A program made the position numbers and the translations under genes. The notes beneath the pieces are model-generated. The model was not told where the DNA came from. It was given only the letters and a program-made list of their open reading frames with translations, and did no database searches. From contig NZ_CP065217.1 of NCBI RefSeq assembly GCF_015767675.1, positions 1,116,001 to 1,180,000 on the forward strand: a DNA stretch of 64,000 bases, read 5' to 3'. The stretch's first letter is position 1. Each line of letters begins with the position of its first letter. This DNA is from Vibrio navarrensis (GTDB lineage: Bacteria > Pseudomonadota > Gammaproteobacteria > Enterobacterales > Vibrionaceae). This document shows, piece after piece, positions 1-9,206 of the stretch.

Positions 1-81
1 TACCTCAAATACGTGATACTGCACCAACGAGTTTGCCAACCGATGATCAATGTTGATGGCACGACAGCTTGGCCACGCTAG
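1..81 (+). other. Probable C-terminal end of an upstream rightward gene, unidentified
   Basis: No gene is recognisable in the first 81 bases. Two rightward frames stay open from the window edge. One stops at 54-56 and has Vibrio-like codons; the other stops at 79-81. The strong hairpin at 104-125 points to a rightward transcript ending here, so one of the two is probably the tail of a gene. I cannot choose between them or name a product. Confidence 0.3.
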
Positions 82-103
82 TGCTCAATAGAAAGAGAAG
101 CAA

Positions 104-130
104 GAGGGAGCCGTTGGGCTCCCTCGTTGT
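104..130 (+). terminator. Rho-independent terminator for the upstream gene
   Basis: A perfect 9-bp GC-rich stem (104-112 with 117-125) closes a 4-nt loop and is followed by a short T-rich run. It lies between the end of the off-window rightward gene and the stop of the leftward xthA at 147, so it may serve both. Confidence 0.65.
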
Positions 131-146
131 TATTCATCACTTGGAA

Positions 147-953
147 TCAGTTAAACACCGCCCAAATTGGCGCATGATCTGACGGTTTATCGATACCGCG
201 CAGCTCATAGTCGACATCCGATTCCACACAACTGCTGGCGAGGGAAGGCGTTGCTAAGATCACGTCGATACGCAGACCGCGATTATCATCAAATCCGCGT
301 GAGCGATAGTCGAACCAAGAGAACTTGTCGTTGACAGCTGGGTGAAGTCGACGGAATGTGTCTTCCAATCCCCAATCGAGCAAGGTTTTTAGCCATTCGC
401 GCTCTTCTGGTTGGAAAGAGCACTTGCCTGTTTTTAGCCAGCGCTTGCGGTTAACTTCACCGATGCCGATGTCAGCGTCAATCGGACTGATGTTGATATC
501 CCCCATAACGATCAGTTTTTCGTCGGTATTGTGGTGGGCGTTTAAGTAGCCCATGAGATCTTGATAAAACTGGCGTTTGTAAGGAAATTTAGTCTCGTGT
601 TCAACGTTGTCCCCTTGCGGAAAGTAACCGTTGAGAATGGTGACTTTTTCGCCATTTTCATGCAAAAAAGTGCCGATAATCATACGCTTTTGGTGATCAT
701 CATTGTCCGTTGGAAAGCCTTTTTGCACCGACAGCGGTTCTTGTTTACACAGCAGAGCCACACCGTAGTGCGCTTTCTGTCCATGAAAATAGACTTTGTA
801 GCCCATGGCCTCAATATCGGCGACCGGGAAGGCTTCGTCGTGTACCTTAATCTCTTGCAGACCGATGACATCGGGCTGGTGTTTATCGATAAGGGCTTGC
901 AGTTGATGGAGGCGGGCACGCAAGCCATTGATATTAAAGCTGACTACTTTCAT
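147..953 (-). CDS. xthA: Exodeoxyribonuclease III
   Basis: AP endonuclease and 3'-5' exonuclease of base-excision repair; cleaves 5' to abasic sites and removes 3' blocking groups, with Mg2+. The start was moved inward to 953, giving 268 aa beginning [14 protein letters not shown], the same length as E. coli XthA. The longer frame to 1064 adds a tail foreign to the family. Asn7 and Glu34 (in [12 protein letters not shown]) are the metal-site residues, GDINISP is present mid-protein, and the catalytic Asp-His pair is in SDHAPIW near residues 259-260. It is divergent from the chemoreceptor at 1164; the 210 bp between must hold both promoters. Confidence 0.95.
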   Translation of the reverse strand: MKVVSFNINGLRARLHQLQALIDKHQPDVIGLQEIKVHDEAFPVADIEAMGYKVYFHGQKAHYGVALLCKQEPLSVQKGFPTDNDDHQKRMIIGTFLHENGEKVTILNGYFPQGDNVEHETKFPYKRQFYQDLMGYLNAHHNTDEKLIVMGDINISPIDADIGIGEVNRKRWLKTGKCSFQPEEREWLKTLLDWGLEDTFRRLHPAVNDKFSWFDYRSRGFDDNRGLRIDVILATPSLASSCVESDVDYELRGIDKPSDHAPIWAVFN

Positions 954-1163
954 TGTTGTTCCTGATTCGCTTGTTTTATCTGATGTTACCACTGATACTT
1001 TCGACATCAAGTCATGTGTCGGTTTGAACGCCACTTTTCTCTGTCGCTCCCTTACGGGACACAATTGTGTAACAAATGTAATTGATATTGAGGTCGGTTA
1101 TGCTTTAATGAAACCGAAATAAACCATTTCCTTCCCTCCATTGTTTGCGAATAAGGATGTAGT

Positions 1164-3281
1164 ATGCGAACTCTTTCTGTGCAGTGGAAAATTACCCTGC
1201 TGTCCGGTGTCTGCTTGTTGCTCACCTCTCTCTCTTTAATCGGCCTTTCGGTCTATAACGCGATTACCAATCAGCAAGTGCTCAAAGCGCAAAGCAGTTT
1301 ATCGGTGAGTGAAAAATCGGAGCAATTGGTTCAAACCCGTGCACTACTCAATGCCACCGAGGTGTCGGAATACCTCACGGAATCTCTATACCGCGCTGAG
1401 ATGCTGGCGGCGAACGCCCTCTTTTATAAGACCAACACCGAAGAAAATTTTGGAGAAAGTGAAGCGCTGCGTACCGCGTTAGATGAAATGGTGCGTAAAT
1501 CAGTCATCAATTTTAAAACCATGCAAGGCGCGTATTTGGTTTTCAAACCTAACATGCTTGATGGTGAAGATGCGAACTACGTCAATGCTGAGTACGTCGG
1601 TTCCAATGAAAAAGGGCAGTTTGCTCCTTATTGGAAGCTTGCCGCGAATGGTGAGAATGTGTTGGCCAATGTTCTGTCAGAGAAGGTGCTCAGCGCCGAT
1701 GAAAACAGTGAGCGCTTTTTGTGTCCACTCAATTCTGATGCACCATGTATCACCTCGCCAAGAATGGAAAGCTCACAAGAAGGGAACTTCCTTACCACCT
1801 CCATTTCGGTGCCGATTCTTCTGGATGGAACATCGATTGGTTTTATGGGCATTGATGTTCGTTTAGATCCTCTGCAACAAATCGCCAATGACTCTGACGC
1901 CAGTCTGTTTGGTGGAGCAGGACGCGTGAGCATGGTAAGTTTGGATGGCACCTTGCTCGCCAGTGATGATGCCGACAAGCCAGTCGGACAGCCATTTTCC
2001 AGCCAATACGTTTCTGCCAATTTGCTCACAGATCTGCTTTATGGCGGCGAGGCACAAACAAATTGGAGCGAAGACAGCCAGTGGTTGATTGTGTTTGCGC
2101 CGTTGACGATTGCAAACCAAACGTGGGGCGTGATTTTTGAGATGCCACGATCGGCGGTATTGGCAGACGCCGTTACTTTGGATGAGATGATCAGCCAGAA
2201 AGTATCCGAAGGCATCAAGTTTGAACTGCTGGTGGGTTTATCACTGGTCATCTTAGGTTTATTGACGGTTGCATTCGCCGCTTCACGTCTCGTGCAACCG
2301 ATCAAGTCGGTGGCGATGAGATTGGAAGATATCGCCTCGGGTGAGGGAGATCTCACTCAGCGTCTCGAAGTGAAAAGCGGTGATGAGATAGGCCAACTGG
2401 CCGGCAGTTTTAATGCCTTTTTAGAAAAGCTACAGCGGACGATTCGTCACATAGTGCAAACCTCTGAACAGCTAGCCGAGCAGACGCAGGGCGCAAAGCG
2501 GGCGGCGGTTGAAACACGTTCAAGCAGCGAGTCGCAATTTCGTGAAGTCGATTTAGTGGCGACAGCCGCAGAGCAAATGACGCAAACCGCAGGCTTGGTG
2601 GTGCACAATGCCGAAATCGCCGTAGACGCGGCCAATCGGGCCAGTGAATCAACCAGTAATGGTCAGCAGGTGATCGAACGCTCGGAGCAGGAGATGGGGA
2701 AACTGGTAGAGCGGATGATGAAGGCTGTGCCGGTTGTTGAGGAGCTGGCGCGCAACAATGGCAATATCACCGAAATTTTGACCGTGATTGAGGGCATCTC
2801 AGAGCAAACGAATCTACTGGCCTTGAATGCGGCGATTGAAGCGGCTAGGGCGGGAGACCAAGGGCGTGGTTTTGCGGTTGTTGCCGATGAGGTGCGCAAT
2901 TTAGCCAGCCGAACTCACGACTCGGTGGGCGAGATCCGCCAAGTGATTGAGCAAGTACAAACGGGCACGACGGCGGTTGTTACGACCATTACCCAAGCCA
3001 ATGAGCTGGCGCGTGAAACCTCAGTGCAAGTGAAAAATGCCGTGGTTGAACTGCAAAGCGTGTTTGAGTCGATTGCCGCGATCAACGATATGAATAGCCA
3101 AATCGTTAAAGCGGCTGAAGAGCAGCAACAAGTCTCGGCAGAAGTGAATCAAAACGTGGCCAATATCCGCGATCTCAGCGGACAAATTTTATCTCAGGCG
3201 GGGGAATCCGAGGCCGCAGGGGCATTGATGGAAGATCTTTCCCGTCAGCAGCAAAAGTTGATGTCGCAGTTTAAAGTTTAA
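1164..3281 (+). CDS. Methyl-accepting chemotaxis protein with periplasmic Cache-type sensor
   Basis: A 705-aa transmembrane chemoreceptor. TM1 is at about residues 10-32. A large periplasmic region of about 45-345 fits a double-Cache ligand-binding domain. TM2 is at about 352-374, then a HAMP linker and the cytoplasmic signalling coiled coil. The conserved hairpin tip that contacts CheA/CheW is visible as [19 protein letters not shown] near residue 545. The C-terminus ends in SQFKV, so there is no NWETF-like CheR/CheB tether. AAGGA precedes the ATG at normal distance. The gene is monocistronic. The ligand cannot be told from sequence; Cache domains in Vibrio often bind amino acids or organic acids. 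Confidence 0.93.
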   Translation: MRTLSVQWKITLLSGVCLLLTSLSLIGLSVYNAITNQQVLKAQSSLSVSEKSEQLVQTRALLNATEVSEYLTESLYRAEMLAANALFYKTNTEENFGESEALRTALDEMVRKSVINFKTMQGAYLVFKPNMLDGEDANYVNAEYVGSNEKGQFAPYWKLAANGENVLANVLSEKVLSADENSERFLCPLNSDAPCITSPRMESSQEGNFLTTSISVPILLDGTSIGFMGIDVRLDPLQQIANDSDASLFGGAGRVSMVSLDGTLLASDDADKPVGQPFSSQYVSANLLTDLLYGGEAQTNWSEDSQWLIVFAPLTIANQTWGVIFEMPRSAVLADAVTLDEMISQKVSEGIKFELLVGLSLVILGLLTVAFAASRLVQPIKSVAMRLEDIASGEGDLTQRLEVKSGDEIGQLAGSFNAFLEKLQRTIRHIVQTSEQLAEQTQGAKRAAVETRSSSESQFREVDLVATAAEQMTQTAGLVVHNAEIAVDAANRASESTSNGQQVIERSEQEMGKLVERMMKAVPVVEELARNNGNITEILTVIEGISEQTNLLALNAAIEAARAGDQGRGFAVVADEVRNLASRTHDSVGEIRQVIEQVQTGTTAVVTTITQANELARETSVQVKNAVVELQSVFESIAAINDMNSQIVKAAEEQQQVSAEVNQNVANIRDLSGQILSQAGESEAAGALMEDLSRQQQKLMSQFKV

Positions 3282-3288
3282 CGATCAA

Positions 3289-3314
3289 GCGAGGTGGAGC
3301 TTACTCTCCCTCGC
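3289..3314. terminator. Hairpin between convergent MCP and rsmS genes
   Basis: An inverted repeat GCGAG-GGAG / CTCC-CTCGC with a 2-nt bulge and 6-nt loop lies just after the chemoreceptor stop and before the rsmS stop at 3326. It is followed by GTTTAT, a weak T-tract. It probably works as a shared terminator. Confidence 0.5.
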
Positions 3315-3325
3315 GTTTATCGCTG

Positions 3326-3493
3326 CTAAGCCTGCTGGGTTTGCAGCTTACGCTCGATATCCTGTTGAACGATTTTCAGTGCCGCTAGAGCGATTTCCGG
3401 AGCAATTTCGTTACTTTCTAATAAGTAGATCAGGTCAACCGCCAGTTTGATCTCTTCAGGTGCCTGTTCAAGGGGGAGATTAGTATTGCTCAT
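3326..3493 (-). CDS. rsmS: RsmS/YbaM family small protein (DUF2496)
   Basis: A 55-aa protein found by reading the leftward strand after priC. It carries APEEIKLAVDLIYLLE, closely resembling E. coli YbaM (start [20 protein letters not shown]), called RsmS in Pectobacterium, where it affects exoenzyme regulation. Its ATG overlaps the priC stop in an ATGA arrangement (3490-3493), so it is translationally coupled to priC, as in E. coli priC-ybaM. The mechanism in Vibrio is unknown. The coding sequence is short and easily missed by automatic length cut-offs. Confidence 0.88.
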   Translation of the reverse strand: MSNTNLPLEQAPEEIKLAVDLIYLLESNEIAPEIALAALKIVQQDIERKLQTQQA

Positions 3494-4041
3494 TCGTTGT
3501 CTTTCTCTTGGTCAGTTATCTGATTTTCAATCTTCAATATTGCGGCTTGGCAACGTGATAGACGCTGCTCCGCCACCAGTAACGCTTGCTGCGCTTGCGC
3601 TCTGCCTGGAGCTGAGGCCATAGCCAGCGCACGTTGCTTTTCCGTCACTAACTCTCGCAATCTCCGTCTCCATTCTTGATGCTGAGCTAACTCTTGGTAA
3701 AGGAGGTTGATGGGCTTACGAGAATAGCTCATCGGTGCTATTTCATCTTTGCGAGTGACAGTATCAGCAAGAAGTTCACGTGATATCGCGGCAAGTTGGG
3801 CCAGTAGTCGTTCTGAGAGAAATTGAGCTCTCTTGGAGGTTAGCATCTGTTCATTTTGCTCGCGAATCAGAGTCTCTAGCGTCGCTTCGGCTTCTTCGAC
3901 ACAAGGTGTGAGCAAGTGTGCACGGCAGCTAAACAGCCGTTCATCAAACAGTGGGGCGTGATGTTCGCCACGCAGACGATCAAGCTCGATAGCCTGCACG
4001 GCCATCTGTTCAAGTTTTCCTGCCACTTCCTTTAACGTCAT
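3490..4041 (-). CDS. priC: Primosomal replication protein N'' (PriC)
   Basis: Replication-restart protein that helps load DnaB at stalled forks in the PriA-independent route. The 183-aa helical protein is rich in Leu, Glu, Gln and Arg, as PriC is, and begins MTLKEVAGKLEQMAVQAIEL. The call rests on this and on synteny: in E. coli priC overlaps ybaM exactly as here. It overlaps TSUP at the 5' end (ATGA, 4038-4041) and rsmS at the 3' end. PriC sequences diverge quickly, so family assignment leans partly on context. Confidence 0.85.
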   Translation of the reverse strand: MTLKEVAGKLEQMAVQAIELDRLRGEHHAPLFDERLFSCRAHLLTPCVEEAEATLETLIREQNEQMLTSKRAQFLSERLLAQLAAISRELLADTVTRKDEIAPMSYSRKPINLLYQELAQHQEWRRRLRELVTEKQRALAMASAPGRAQAQQALLVAEQRLSRCQAAILKIENQITDQEKDNE

Positions 4042-4820
4042 AAGCTAACAAACCACGCGTCATAGGCGAGTTTAATTGCCAAAATGCTGACCACAGTGAC
4101 AAACACCGGACGAATAAATTTTGCGCCAAAGTGAATAGCCGAGTGGGCACCAACAAACGCACCGGCCATGAGACAAACGCCCATAATCAGGCCCAACCCC
4201 CAATTAATATGACCCAGCATGGCGAAAGTCACCAAAGAGGTCAAATTGCTGGTGAAGTTCATTGCTTTGGCAAGCCCAGAGGCCAACAGAATATTGAGTC
4301 TGTAAAGCGCCATGGAGCTGACTGTCCAAAAAGCGCCTGTTCCAGGCCCCGCCACGCCATCATAAAAACCAAGTACGAATCCTTGCCCATACTGCTTCTT
4401 ATTGAGCATAGGGCAGGGGGCAGGGGTTGCGCTGTTGCGGTTGGCATCAGGCGTTTTGTGCCAAATGGTATACAAGGCGGCAGCAAGAATGATCAGCGGT
4501 AGAATTTTTTCTAGCCAATCAGTACTGATGGCATCAACGACGAGGGTACCTAAAGTTGCACCCAATAGAGTCGCTATAAAGGCTCTTAGCCAACATCGCG
4601 GCTTAAAGAGACGTTTTCGATAATAAGTAAAAGCGGCCGTCGAAGAGGCGAAGGTCGCCGCCAGCTTATTGGTGCCCAGCGCTATGTGCGGCGGGAGCCC
4701 AAGAGAAAGCAGCGCCGGGACAGTAAGCATGCCGCCCCCGCCAGCCACCGCGTCAATAAATCCTGCGACAAAGGCCACCAAGGCCAGCACCGCAAGCACG
4801 GTGGGATCCAAAAATTCCAT
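4038..4820 (-). CDS. TSUP (TauE/SafE) family membrane transporter
   Basis: A 260-aa polytopic inner-membrane protein of about eight TM helices. The family signature AGFIDAVAGGGGMLTVPALL is near the N-terminus and a second half-repeat, GFYDGVAGPGTGAFW, lies in the middle; both are typical of the sulfite exporter TauE/SafE family (E. coli YfcA type). Family members move organosulfonates, sulfite or other anions; the substrate here is not inferable. It is translationally coupled to priC downstream and lies 60 bp after dinG, so dinG-TSUP-priC-rsmS probably form one leftward transcript. Confidence 0.9.
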   Translation of the reverse strand: MEFLDPTVLAVLALVAFVAGFIDAVAGGGGMLTVPALLSLGLPPHIALGTNKLAATFASSTAAFTYYRKRLFKPRCWLRAFIATLLGATLGTLVVDAISTDWLEKILPLIILAAALYTIWHKTPDANRNSATPAPCPMLNKKQYGQGFVLGFYDGVAGPGTGAFWTVSSMALYRLNILLASGLAKAMNFTSNLTSLVTFAMLGHINWGLGLIMGVCLMAGAFVGAHSAIHFGAKFIRPVFVTVVSILAIKLAYDAWFVSL

Positions 4821-4880
4821 AGGGTCTTTTACTCATCTTTCTTATTTTGTTTGTCATGCAGCAAGTATGGTTACTGATCT

Positions 4881-6953
4881 TTATTCAATAACTCGTTTAA
4901 AAGGTGGTAGAGAATCAAGCAACGCTTTGCCATAACGCTTAGAGACGATCCGTCTATCAAGGATGGTGACTGTACCAGAATCCCGCTCTTTGCGCAGCAA
5001 TCGGCCAACCGATTGAATTAACTTCTTACTCGCCTCCGGAACCGTGATCTGCATAAATGGGTTGCCGCCACGAGATTCTATGTATTCTGAATGCGCTTGT
5101 TCAACGGGTGACGTTGGCACGGCAAACGGTATCTTGGTAATCACTAGATTCGAAAGCAGCTCTCCCGGCAGATCAAGCCCTTCCGAAAAGCTGCCCGTGC
5201 CAAAAAGAATGCTGGTTTTACCTGACTCAACCAACTTTTTATGTTTTTTTAGAATCTCATTGCGTGAGCTGGAGCCTTGAACTTGCAGTGCCCAACCCTG
5301 TTTTACAAACAAGGATTCGAGATTTTCAGCCACTTGATTCATCTGCTTATAAGAAGAGAATAAAACCAGATTCGCCTGTTTGTCTTTTAAATACTTAGGC
5401 AAAATTTCGCTAAGATATTCCGTAAACTGCGGGGCTTGTGGTTCATAGCGAGTCGCTGGAACAATCAGTTCAGCTTGGTTTTGGTAATCAAATGGAGAAG
5501 CCAGTGCCAGAAATTGGGTGCCGGAGTCTGGGCTTTGATCGATGCCTGCTTGAAAACAGAAGTATTGGAATGAGTTCAGCGCTCGCATAGTGGCAGAAAC
5601 CAATACCGCACCGACGCAGCGACTCCAAAGCTGCTTCTCAAGCTGCCAGCCCACTTCCAATGGGGAAACACTAACAATGAAATCGCCTTCACGATCTGGG
5701 TGGACTTCCAACCATCGCGCAAGTGGTGCACCTTTCTCACGTGTTGGCTCGGCCATGAGCTTCCAAACTTGGGCGAGATTCTCTGTCCGTTGAATATAAA
5801 AGCCGAGCTCTGCCAAGGCAGGTTCGGCCAGTTTTGCCGAAAGTTCGCCATCTTTAACTCGCTCAGCGATAAGATCGGCGATTTTGGCAACGGATTGATT
5901 GGCTTTTTGACTAAAGGTTTTAAGTTCTTTCGACTGCTCTTCCAACCAACTTGGTAAGATGCCGTGTTCAAAACGATAGATACCATCAATAAAATGGCTC
6001 GCATCAAACTGTTTGACCAGTTGGCTTAAACTCGGAATCAGGATCTGTATTGCTTGCTGAAGCTCGTTGTGAAATCGACCGACTCTTTTTTCATCCGCCA
6101 AAGAGGTCAGTTTTGTCACCGACTGGTTAAGGCGCTCTAACCATGTCGCGGCCCCCTTCAAGCTTGCGGCGGCAGAGGCATGGTCTCGTGCAACATGGGG
6201 CAAATGGTGTGCTTCGTCGAACACATAAATCGTGTTTTCAGGTTCAGGTAAAATCACTCCGCCACCGAGATCGGCATCGGCCATTACAAGGCTATGGTTG
6301 GCAATAATGACGTCGTTTTTTTCCAGCTCAGAACGGGCTTTTTGAAACGGGCACTGGCGATGGGCCGATAAACTATTGTTACAGCTATGCTTATCGCTAA
6401 CGATACTTTGCCAGAGCGAATCGTCTATTGGTTTGGGCCAACTGTCTCTGTCGCCATCCCATTTCCCCTCAGCCAAGCAGCGGAACATGATCTCAAGAAG
6501 TTCAATGTCCTTTTTCTTTGGTTTACTTTCAAACATCGCCAACTGACTTCCGTTCGATCCACTGGCCGCTGCAAGTTTCTCTGCGCAGCAGTAGCGTTGG
6601 CGGCCCTTCGCTAATATGAAGGAAAAGTTCTGATCCGAAATACGCCTAAAAAGTGGTAAGTCTTTATTGATGAGTTGTTCTTGTAAGGCAACGGTGGCGG
6701 TCGAAATGACCACCTTTCGGTTATTCATCACCGCAACGGGAATAGTGGCCATCAAATATGATAACGATTTACCAATCCCCGTTCCGGCTTCCGCCACGAT
6801 GATACGATTAGACTTGTGATAGCTTCCACAAAGTGTTTTTGCAATTTCTGCAACGAGGTAGTTTTGTGCCCGTCGAGGGATGAAGTTTTCCAGTTGAAAT
6901 TGCAGGTTTTGATAACTAGTGCGTATGGATTTTTGTATTTTACTGGTTAGCAT
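4881..6953 (-). CDS. dinG: ATP-dependent DNA helicase DinG
   Basis: Iron-sulfur XPD-like superfamily 2 helicase (5'-3'), linked to the SOS response and to unwinding of R-loops and forked DNA. The start at 6953 (MLTSKIQKSIRTSYQ) gives 690 aa, the Vibrio DinG length; the longer frame adds 12 residues without support. Walker A is AEAGTGIGKS and the DEAH box is VFDEAHHL. Fe-S cysteines are seen as RYCCAEK and in DKHSCNN followed by HRQCPF. The C-terminal motif VGRLLRKERDSG is motif VI. I did not find a clear LexA box upstream. It leads the operon that includes priC, which fits a DNA repair theme. Confidence 0.94.
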   Translation of the reverse strand: MLTSKIQKSIRTSYQNLQFQLENFIPRRAQNYLVAEIAKTLCGSYHKSNRIIVAEAGTGIGKSLSYLMATIPVAVMNNRKVVISTATVALQEQLINKDLPLFRRISDQNFSFILAKGRQRYCCAEKLAAASGSNGSQLAMFESKPKKKDIELLEIMFRCLAEGKWDGDRDSWPKPIDDSLWQSIVSDKHSCNNSLSAHRQCPFQKARSELEKNDVIIANHSLVMADADLGGGVILPEPENTIYVFDEAHHLPHVARDHASAAASLKGAATWLERLNQSVTKLTSLADEKRVGRFHNELQQAIQILIPSLSQLVKQFDASHFIDGIYRFEHGILPSWLEEQSKELKTFSQKANQSVAKIADLIAERVKDGELSAKLAEPALAELGFYIQRTENLAQVWKLMAEPTREKGAPLARWLEVHPDREGDFIVSVSPLEVGWQLEKQLWSRCVGAVLVSATMRALNSFQYFCFQAGIDQSPDSGTQFLALASPFDYQNQAELIVPATRYEPQAPQFTEYLSEILPKYLKDKQANLVLFSSYKQMNQVAENLESLFVKQGWALQVQGSSSRNEILKKHKKLVESGKTSILFGTGSFSEGLDLPGELLSNLVITKIPFAVPTSPVEQAHSEYIESRGGNPFMQITVPEASKKLIQSVGRLLRKERDSGTVTILDRRIVSKRYGKALLDSLPPFKRVIE

Positions 6954-7322
6954 ACTGTGACCTGTGTTCAGACCAACGGATAGTAGCACACATCTCTAAT
7001 AGAGTCGCACTTCACGAAATTCGCTGCTTTTGGAGCAAATGTCGATCTTCTTCACAAAAAAAAACTGAACCTTCATAAACTTATAATTAATTTGTCTAAC
7101 AAAAAATATAAATCTCCATTTCTGGTGTTTTTGTCGAATGATAGCCTGACTTTATTGTTATAGATGTTAATATTTGGTTTTTTATTCCAAATTTATTGGC
7201 TATTTCAAACGTTGGTGATACAGGGTAAAGGCTTAGAACTGCCTCGAAAAACAATCACAAAAATATGTAAAATATTGATTTTTATTGTTATTCATTTTTG
7301 TTGATGATTTTTTGTAGTGGAT
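6954..7322. other. AT-rich intergenic region upstream of the porin
   Basis: About 370 bp without a gene between the divergent dinG and ompT starts. It is markedly AT-rich with repeated T-runs (for example near 7279-7283, 7295-7299 and 7308-7313). In V. cholerae the ompT promoter is controlled by CRP and ToxR, and such T-rich tracts are compatible with ToxR or H-NS binding. I see no convincing full CRP palindrome. This is inference from base composition. Confidence 0.5.
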
Positions 7323-7351
7323 TTGACAGGCAGAATAATCTTTTGCAATCT
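7323..7351 (+). promoter_or_regulatory. Candidate sigma-70 promoter of the porin gene
   Basis: A perfect -35 hexamer TTGACA (7323-7328), a 17-bp spacer, then CAATCT (7346-7351), a weak -10. Transcription would begin near 7358, placing the hairpin at 7369-7401 almost at the 5' end of the mRNA. A weak -10 fits an activator-assisted porin promoter. Confidence 0.45.
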
Positions 7352-7368
7352 AGCTTATGAAATTTACA

Positions 7369-7401
7369 GATGCCGACCATGGGCTTGCTTAGGTCGGCAT
7401 C
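7369..7401 (+). promoter_or_regulatory. Strong hairpin in the porin 5' leader
   Basis: A perfect 10-bp inverted repeat GATGCCGACC / GGTCGGCATC encloses a 13-nt loop. It lies about 10 nt after the predicted transcription start and 60 nt before the ompT ATG, and has no T-tract, so it is not a terminator. A 5'-end stem of this kind commonly protects abundant porin mRNAs from RNase E; an operator or sRNA target role is also possible. Confidence 0.6.
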
Positions 7402-7460
7402 AATTACAAAAGGGAATCGGGCAAGGATATCCCAAACTAAGAAAAGGCAGTGGATTAATT

Positions 7461-8474
7461 ATGAAAAAGACTCTAGTAGCACTAGCTGTTCTAGTAGCAG
7501 CAGGTTCTGTAAATGCAGCTGAAGTATTCAAGTCTGACGAAGGTTCTGTAGATTTCTACGGTCAACTACGTCAAGAACTGAAAAAGAATGACGACAACGA
7601 TGCGACACTGAAATCGGGTTCTTCTCGCGCTGGTGTTAAAGTGAACTACAAGGCGTCTGACGACCTTAGTGTTCTTGGCCTGATTGAGTTCAATATCAAC
7701 GACACTGCTGCATTCACAACTCGTAAGCACACAGTCGGCCTAAGTGGTGATTTTGGTACAGTAACGGTTGGTAAAGACAGCATCCTGACTGATGATGTGT
7801 GGGGCGTTGAAAACTCATACTTCTACGGTGGTACCAGTGTTCTGCCAGAAGCGGATGGTTTCGGCGTAAACTGGCTACAACAAGCAATGGTTAAATACGT
7901 TCTTGAAGCTGAAGCTGGTTGGTTGAAAGCAGCGTACTCTTACGACAACGGTGATGCTAACCCAACTACATTTGAAGTCTTTGCAGGAACAACGTTTGAT
8001 GCTATCTCTGTATACGGTGGTTTAGGCTTAATTACTGACAAAACTACTTCAACTACCGGCTATAGCACTACAATCGATCCTAAGACAGGTATGGGTACTG
8101 CTATCAAATCTACTAAAGACAGCGAAATCAAGCATGTAATGCTGACTGTTTCCTATGCTGCGGACAAGTTTGATGTTGGTGCAACTTACTGGCACGCAGA
8201 GAATGAAAACAAAAAAGCGAACTACACGCTGAAGACTGACTCTCTAGTTGTTGCTGGTTCATACATGGCCGCTGATAAGACCAAACTTTACGGTGGTTAT
8301 GAGTTTGTTGGTGACTACCAAGCAGCAGATAAAGACTTCACCAACCTATACGCTGGTGTTGAGTACAAACTGTCTGGTTGGGCTCGTGTGTATGCAGAGC
8401 TCGCACTGCAAGATGATGACAACAAAGCAGATAAAGAAAACAACTACGGTATCGGCGCTCGCGTATACTGGTAA
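7461..8474 (+). CDS. ompT: OmpT-type general porin
   Basis: Trimeric 16-strand outer-membrane porin for small hydrophilic solutes. The 337-aa protein starts MKKTLVALAVLVAAGSVNA with a Sec signal peptide cleaved before AEVFKSDEGS, and continues with alternating beta strands ending in an aromatic residue (GIGARVYW), the BAM-recognition C-terminus. It resembles V. cholerae OmpT rather than OmpU at the N-terminus, and the neighbours (dinG on one side, a DUF2057 gene on the other) match the V. cholerae ompT locus. The longer frame from 7317 is a read-through of the leader. A region around residues 190-215 rich in Thr/Ser is probably a variable surface loop. Codon use is highly biased, as expected for an abundant protein. 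Confidence 0.85.
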   Translation: MKKTLVALAVLVAAGSVNAAEVFKSDEGSVDFYGQLRQELKKNDDNDATLKSGSSRAGVKVNYKASDDLSVLGLIEFNINDTAAFTTRKHTVGLSGDFGTVTVGKDSILTDDVWGVENSYFYGGTSVLPEADGFGVNWLQQAMVKYVLEAEAGWLKAAYSYDNGDANPTTFEVFAGTTFDAISVYGGLGLITDKTTSTTGYSTTIDPKTGMGTAIKSTKDSEIKHVMLTVSYAADKFDVGATYWHAENENKKANYTLKTDSLVVAGSYMAADKTKLYGGYEFVGDYQAADKDFTNLYAGVEYKLSGWARVYAELALQDDDNKADKENNYGIGARVYW

Positions 8475-8495
8475 GATTGTTTAGTTAGTTTAGTG

Positions 8496-8525
8496 AAAGC
8501 CCAGTGTATACTGGGCTTTTTGTTT
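8496..8525 (+). terminator. Rho-independent terminator of ompT
   Basis: A 10-bp perfect stem AAAGCCCAGT / ACTGGGCTTT with loop GTAT, followed by TTTTGTTTT. It begins 21 bp after the porin stop codon. The ribosome binding site of the next gene begins immediately after it. Confidence 0.9.
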
Positions 8526-8536
8526 TGGAGGTTTGA

Positions 8537-9202
8537 ATGTTTTATCGGTCATTCGCAATGCTAGTAGCATTAGTTTCGTTTAATTGTTTTAGTAGCGTGC
8601 AGCTCCGTGTTCCTGATAGTGTTGATTTGCTTTCTGTTAATATGAGCGAACCAACAACTGAAGGGGGGCTTTTTTCCAGTTTCAAAACTATACAGCTAGA
8701 AAATGGTATCAACCAAATTGTATTCCAGTATAAACCCTCCTACGACGTGAAAGACGAAGTACGCAAGGTGTATAGTGACGTTATCATTGCTTCGTTTAGT
8801 GCCGAAAATGAAACGTTAACATTGTCAGTGCCAAAGTTTAGGAGCTACAAGCTTGCAAAAGAGAGCATCTCTCCATTGCAATGGGAATTGCTAAATAGTC
8901 ATGATCAGGTTGTTTCTGTGGCAGAAGATGTACTCCAGTCGGATGGGATTCAATTGGGTCGAGATTATTCCGAGGAGGCTAAGAACTACAACATCGCTGG
9001 GGGGATAGCCAGTGTTGCTGTTACGTATGTGACGGCAAACCAGCATCAGCAGTCAGTCGTTAACCCCAAGCTAGTGAATAAACAACAAGCGGTAACGCAG
9101 AATGGTACAGACAGTACAGTGCTGGATATTATGAAAGCCACGTATCAAAAAGCATCACCGAAAGATCAAGAAGCTTTCAAAAAGTGGCTATTAGCACAGT
9201 AG
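8537..9202 (+). CDS. DUF2057 family (YccT-like) periplasmic protein
   Basis: A 221-aa protein with a Sec signal (MFYRSFAMLVALVSFNCFSS), then a region LRVPDSVDLLSVNM and a FKTIQLENGINQIVFQY block typical of DUF2057 (E. coli YccT). The molecular function is unknown; YccT has been linked to curli regulation in Salmonella. A strong GGAGG lies at normal distance from the ATG at 8537, directly behind the ompT terminator with no room for a separate promoter, so expression should depend on porin read-through. It ends 4 bp from the convergent rluE stop. Confidence 0.8.
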   Translation: MFYRSFAMLVALVSFNCFSSVQLRVPDSVDLLSVNMSEPTTEGGLFSSFKTIQLENGINQIVFQYKPSYDVKDEVRKVYSDVIIASFSAENETLTLSVPKFRSYKLAKESISPLQWELLNSHDQVVSVAEDVLQSDGIQLGRDYSEEAKNYNIAGGIASVAVTYVTANQHQQSVVNPKLVNKQQAVTQNGTDSTVLDIMKATYQKASPKDQEAFKKWLLAQ

Positions 9203-9206
9203 TCTC

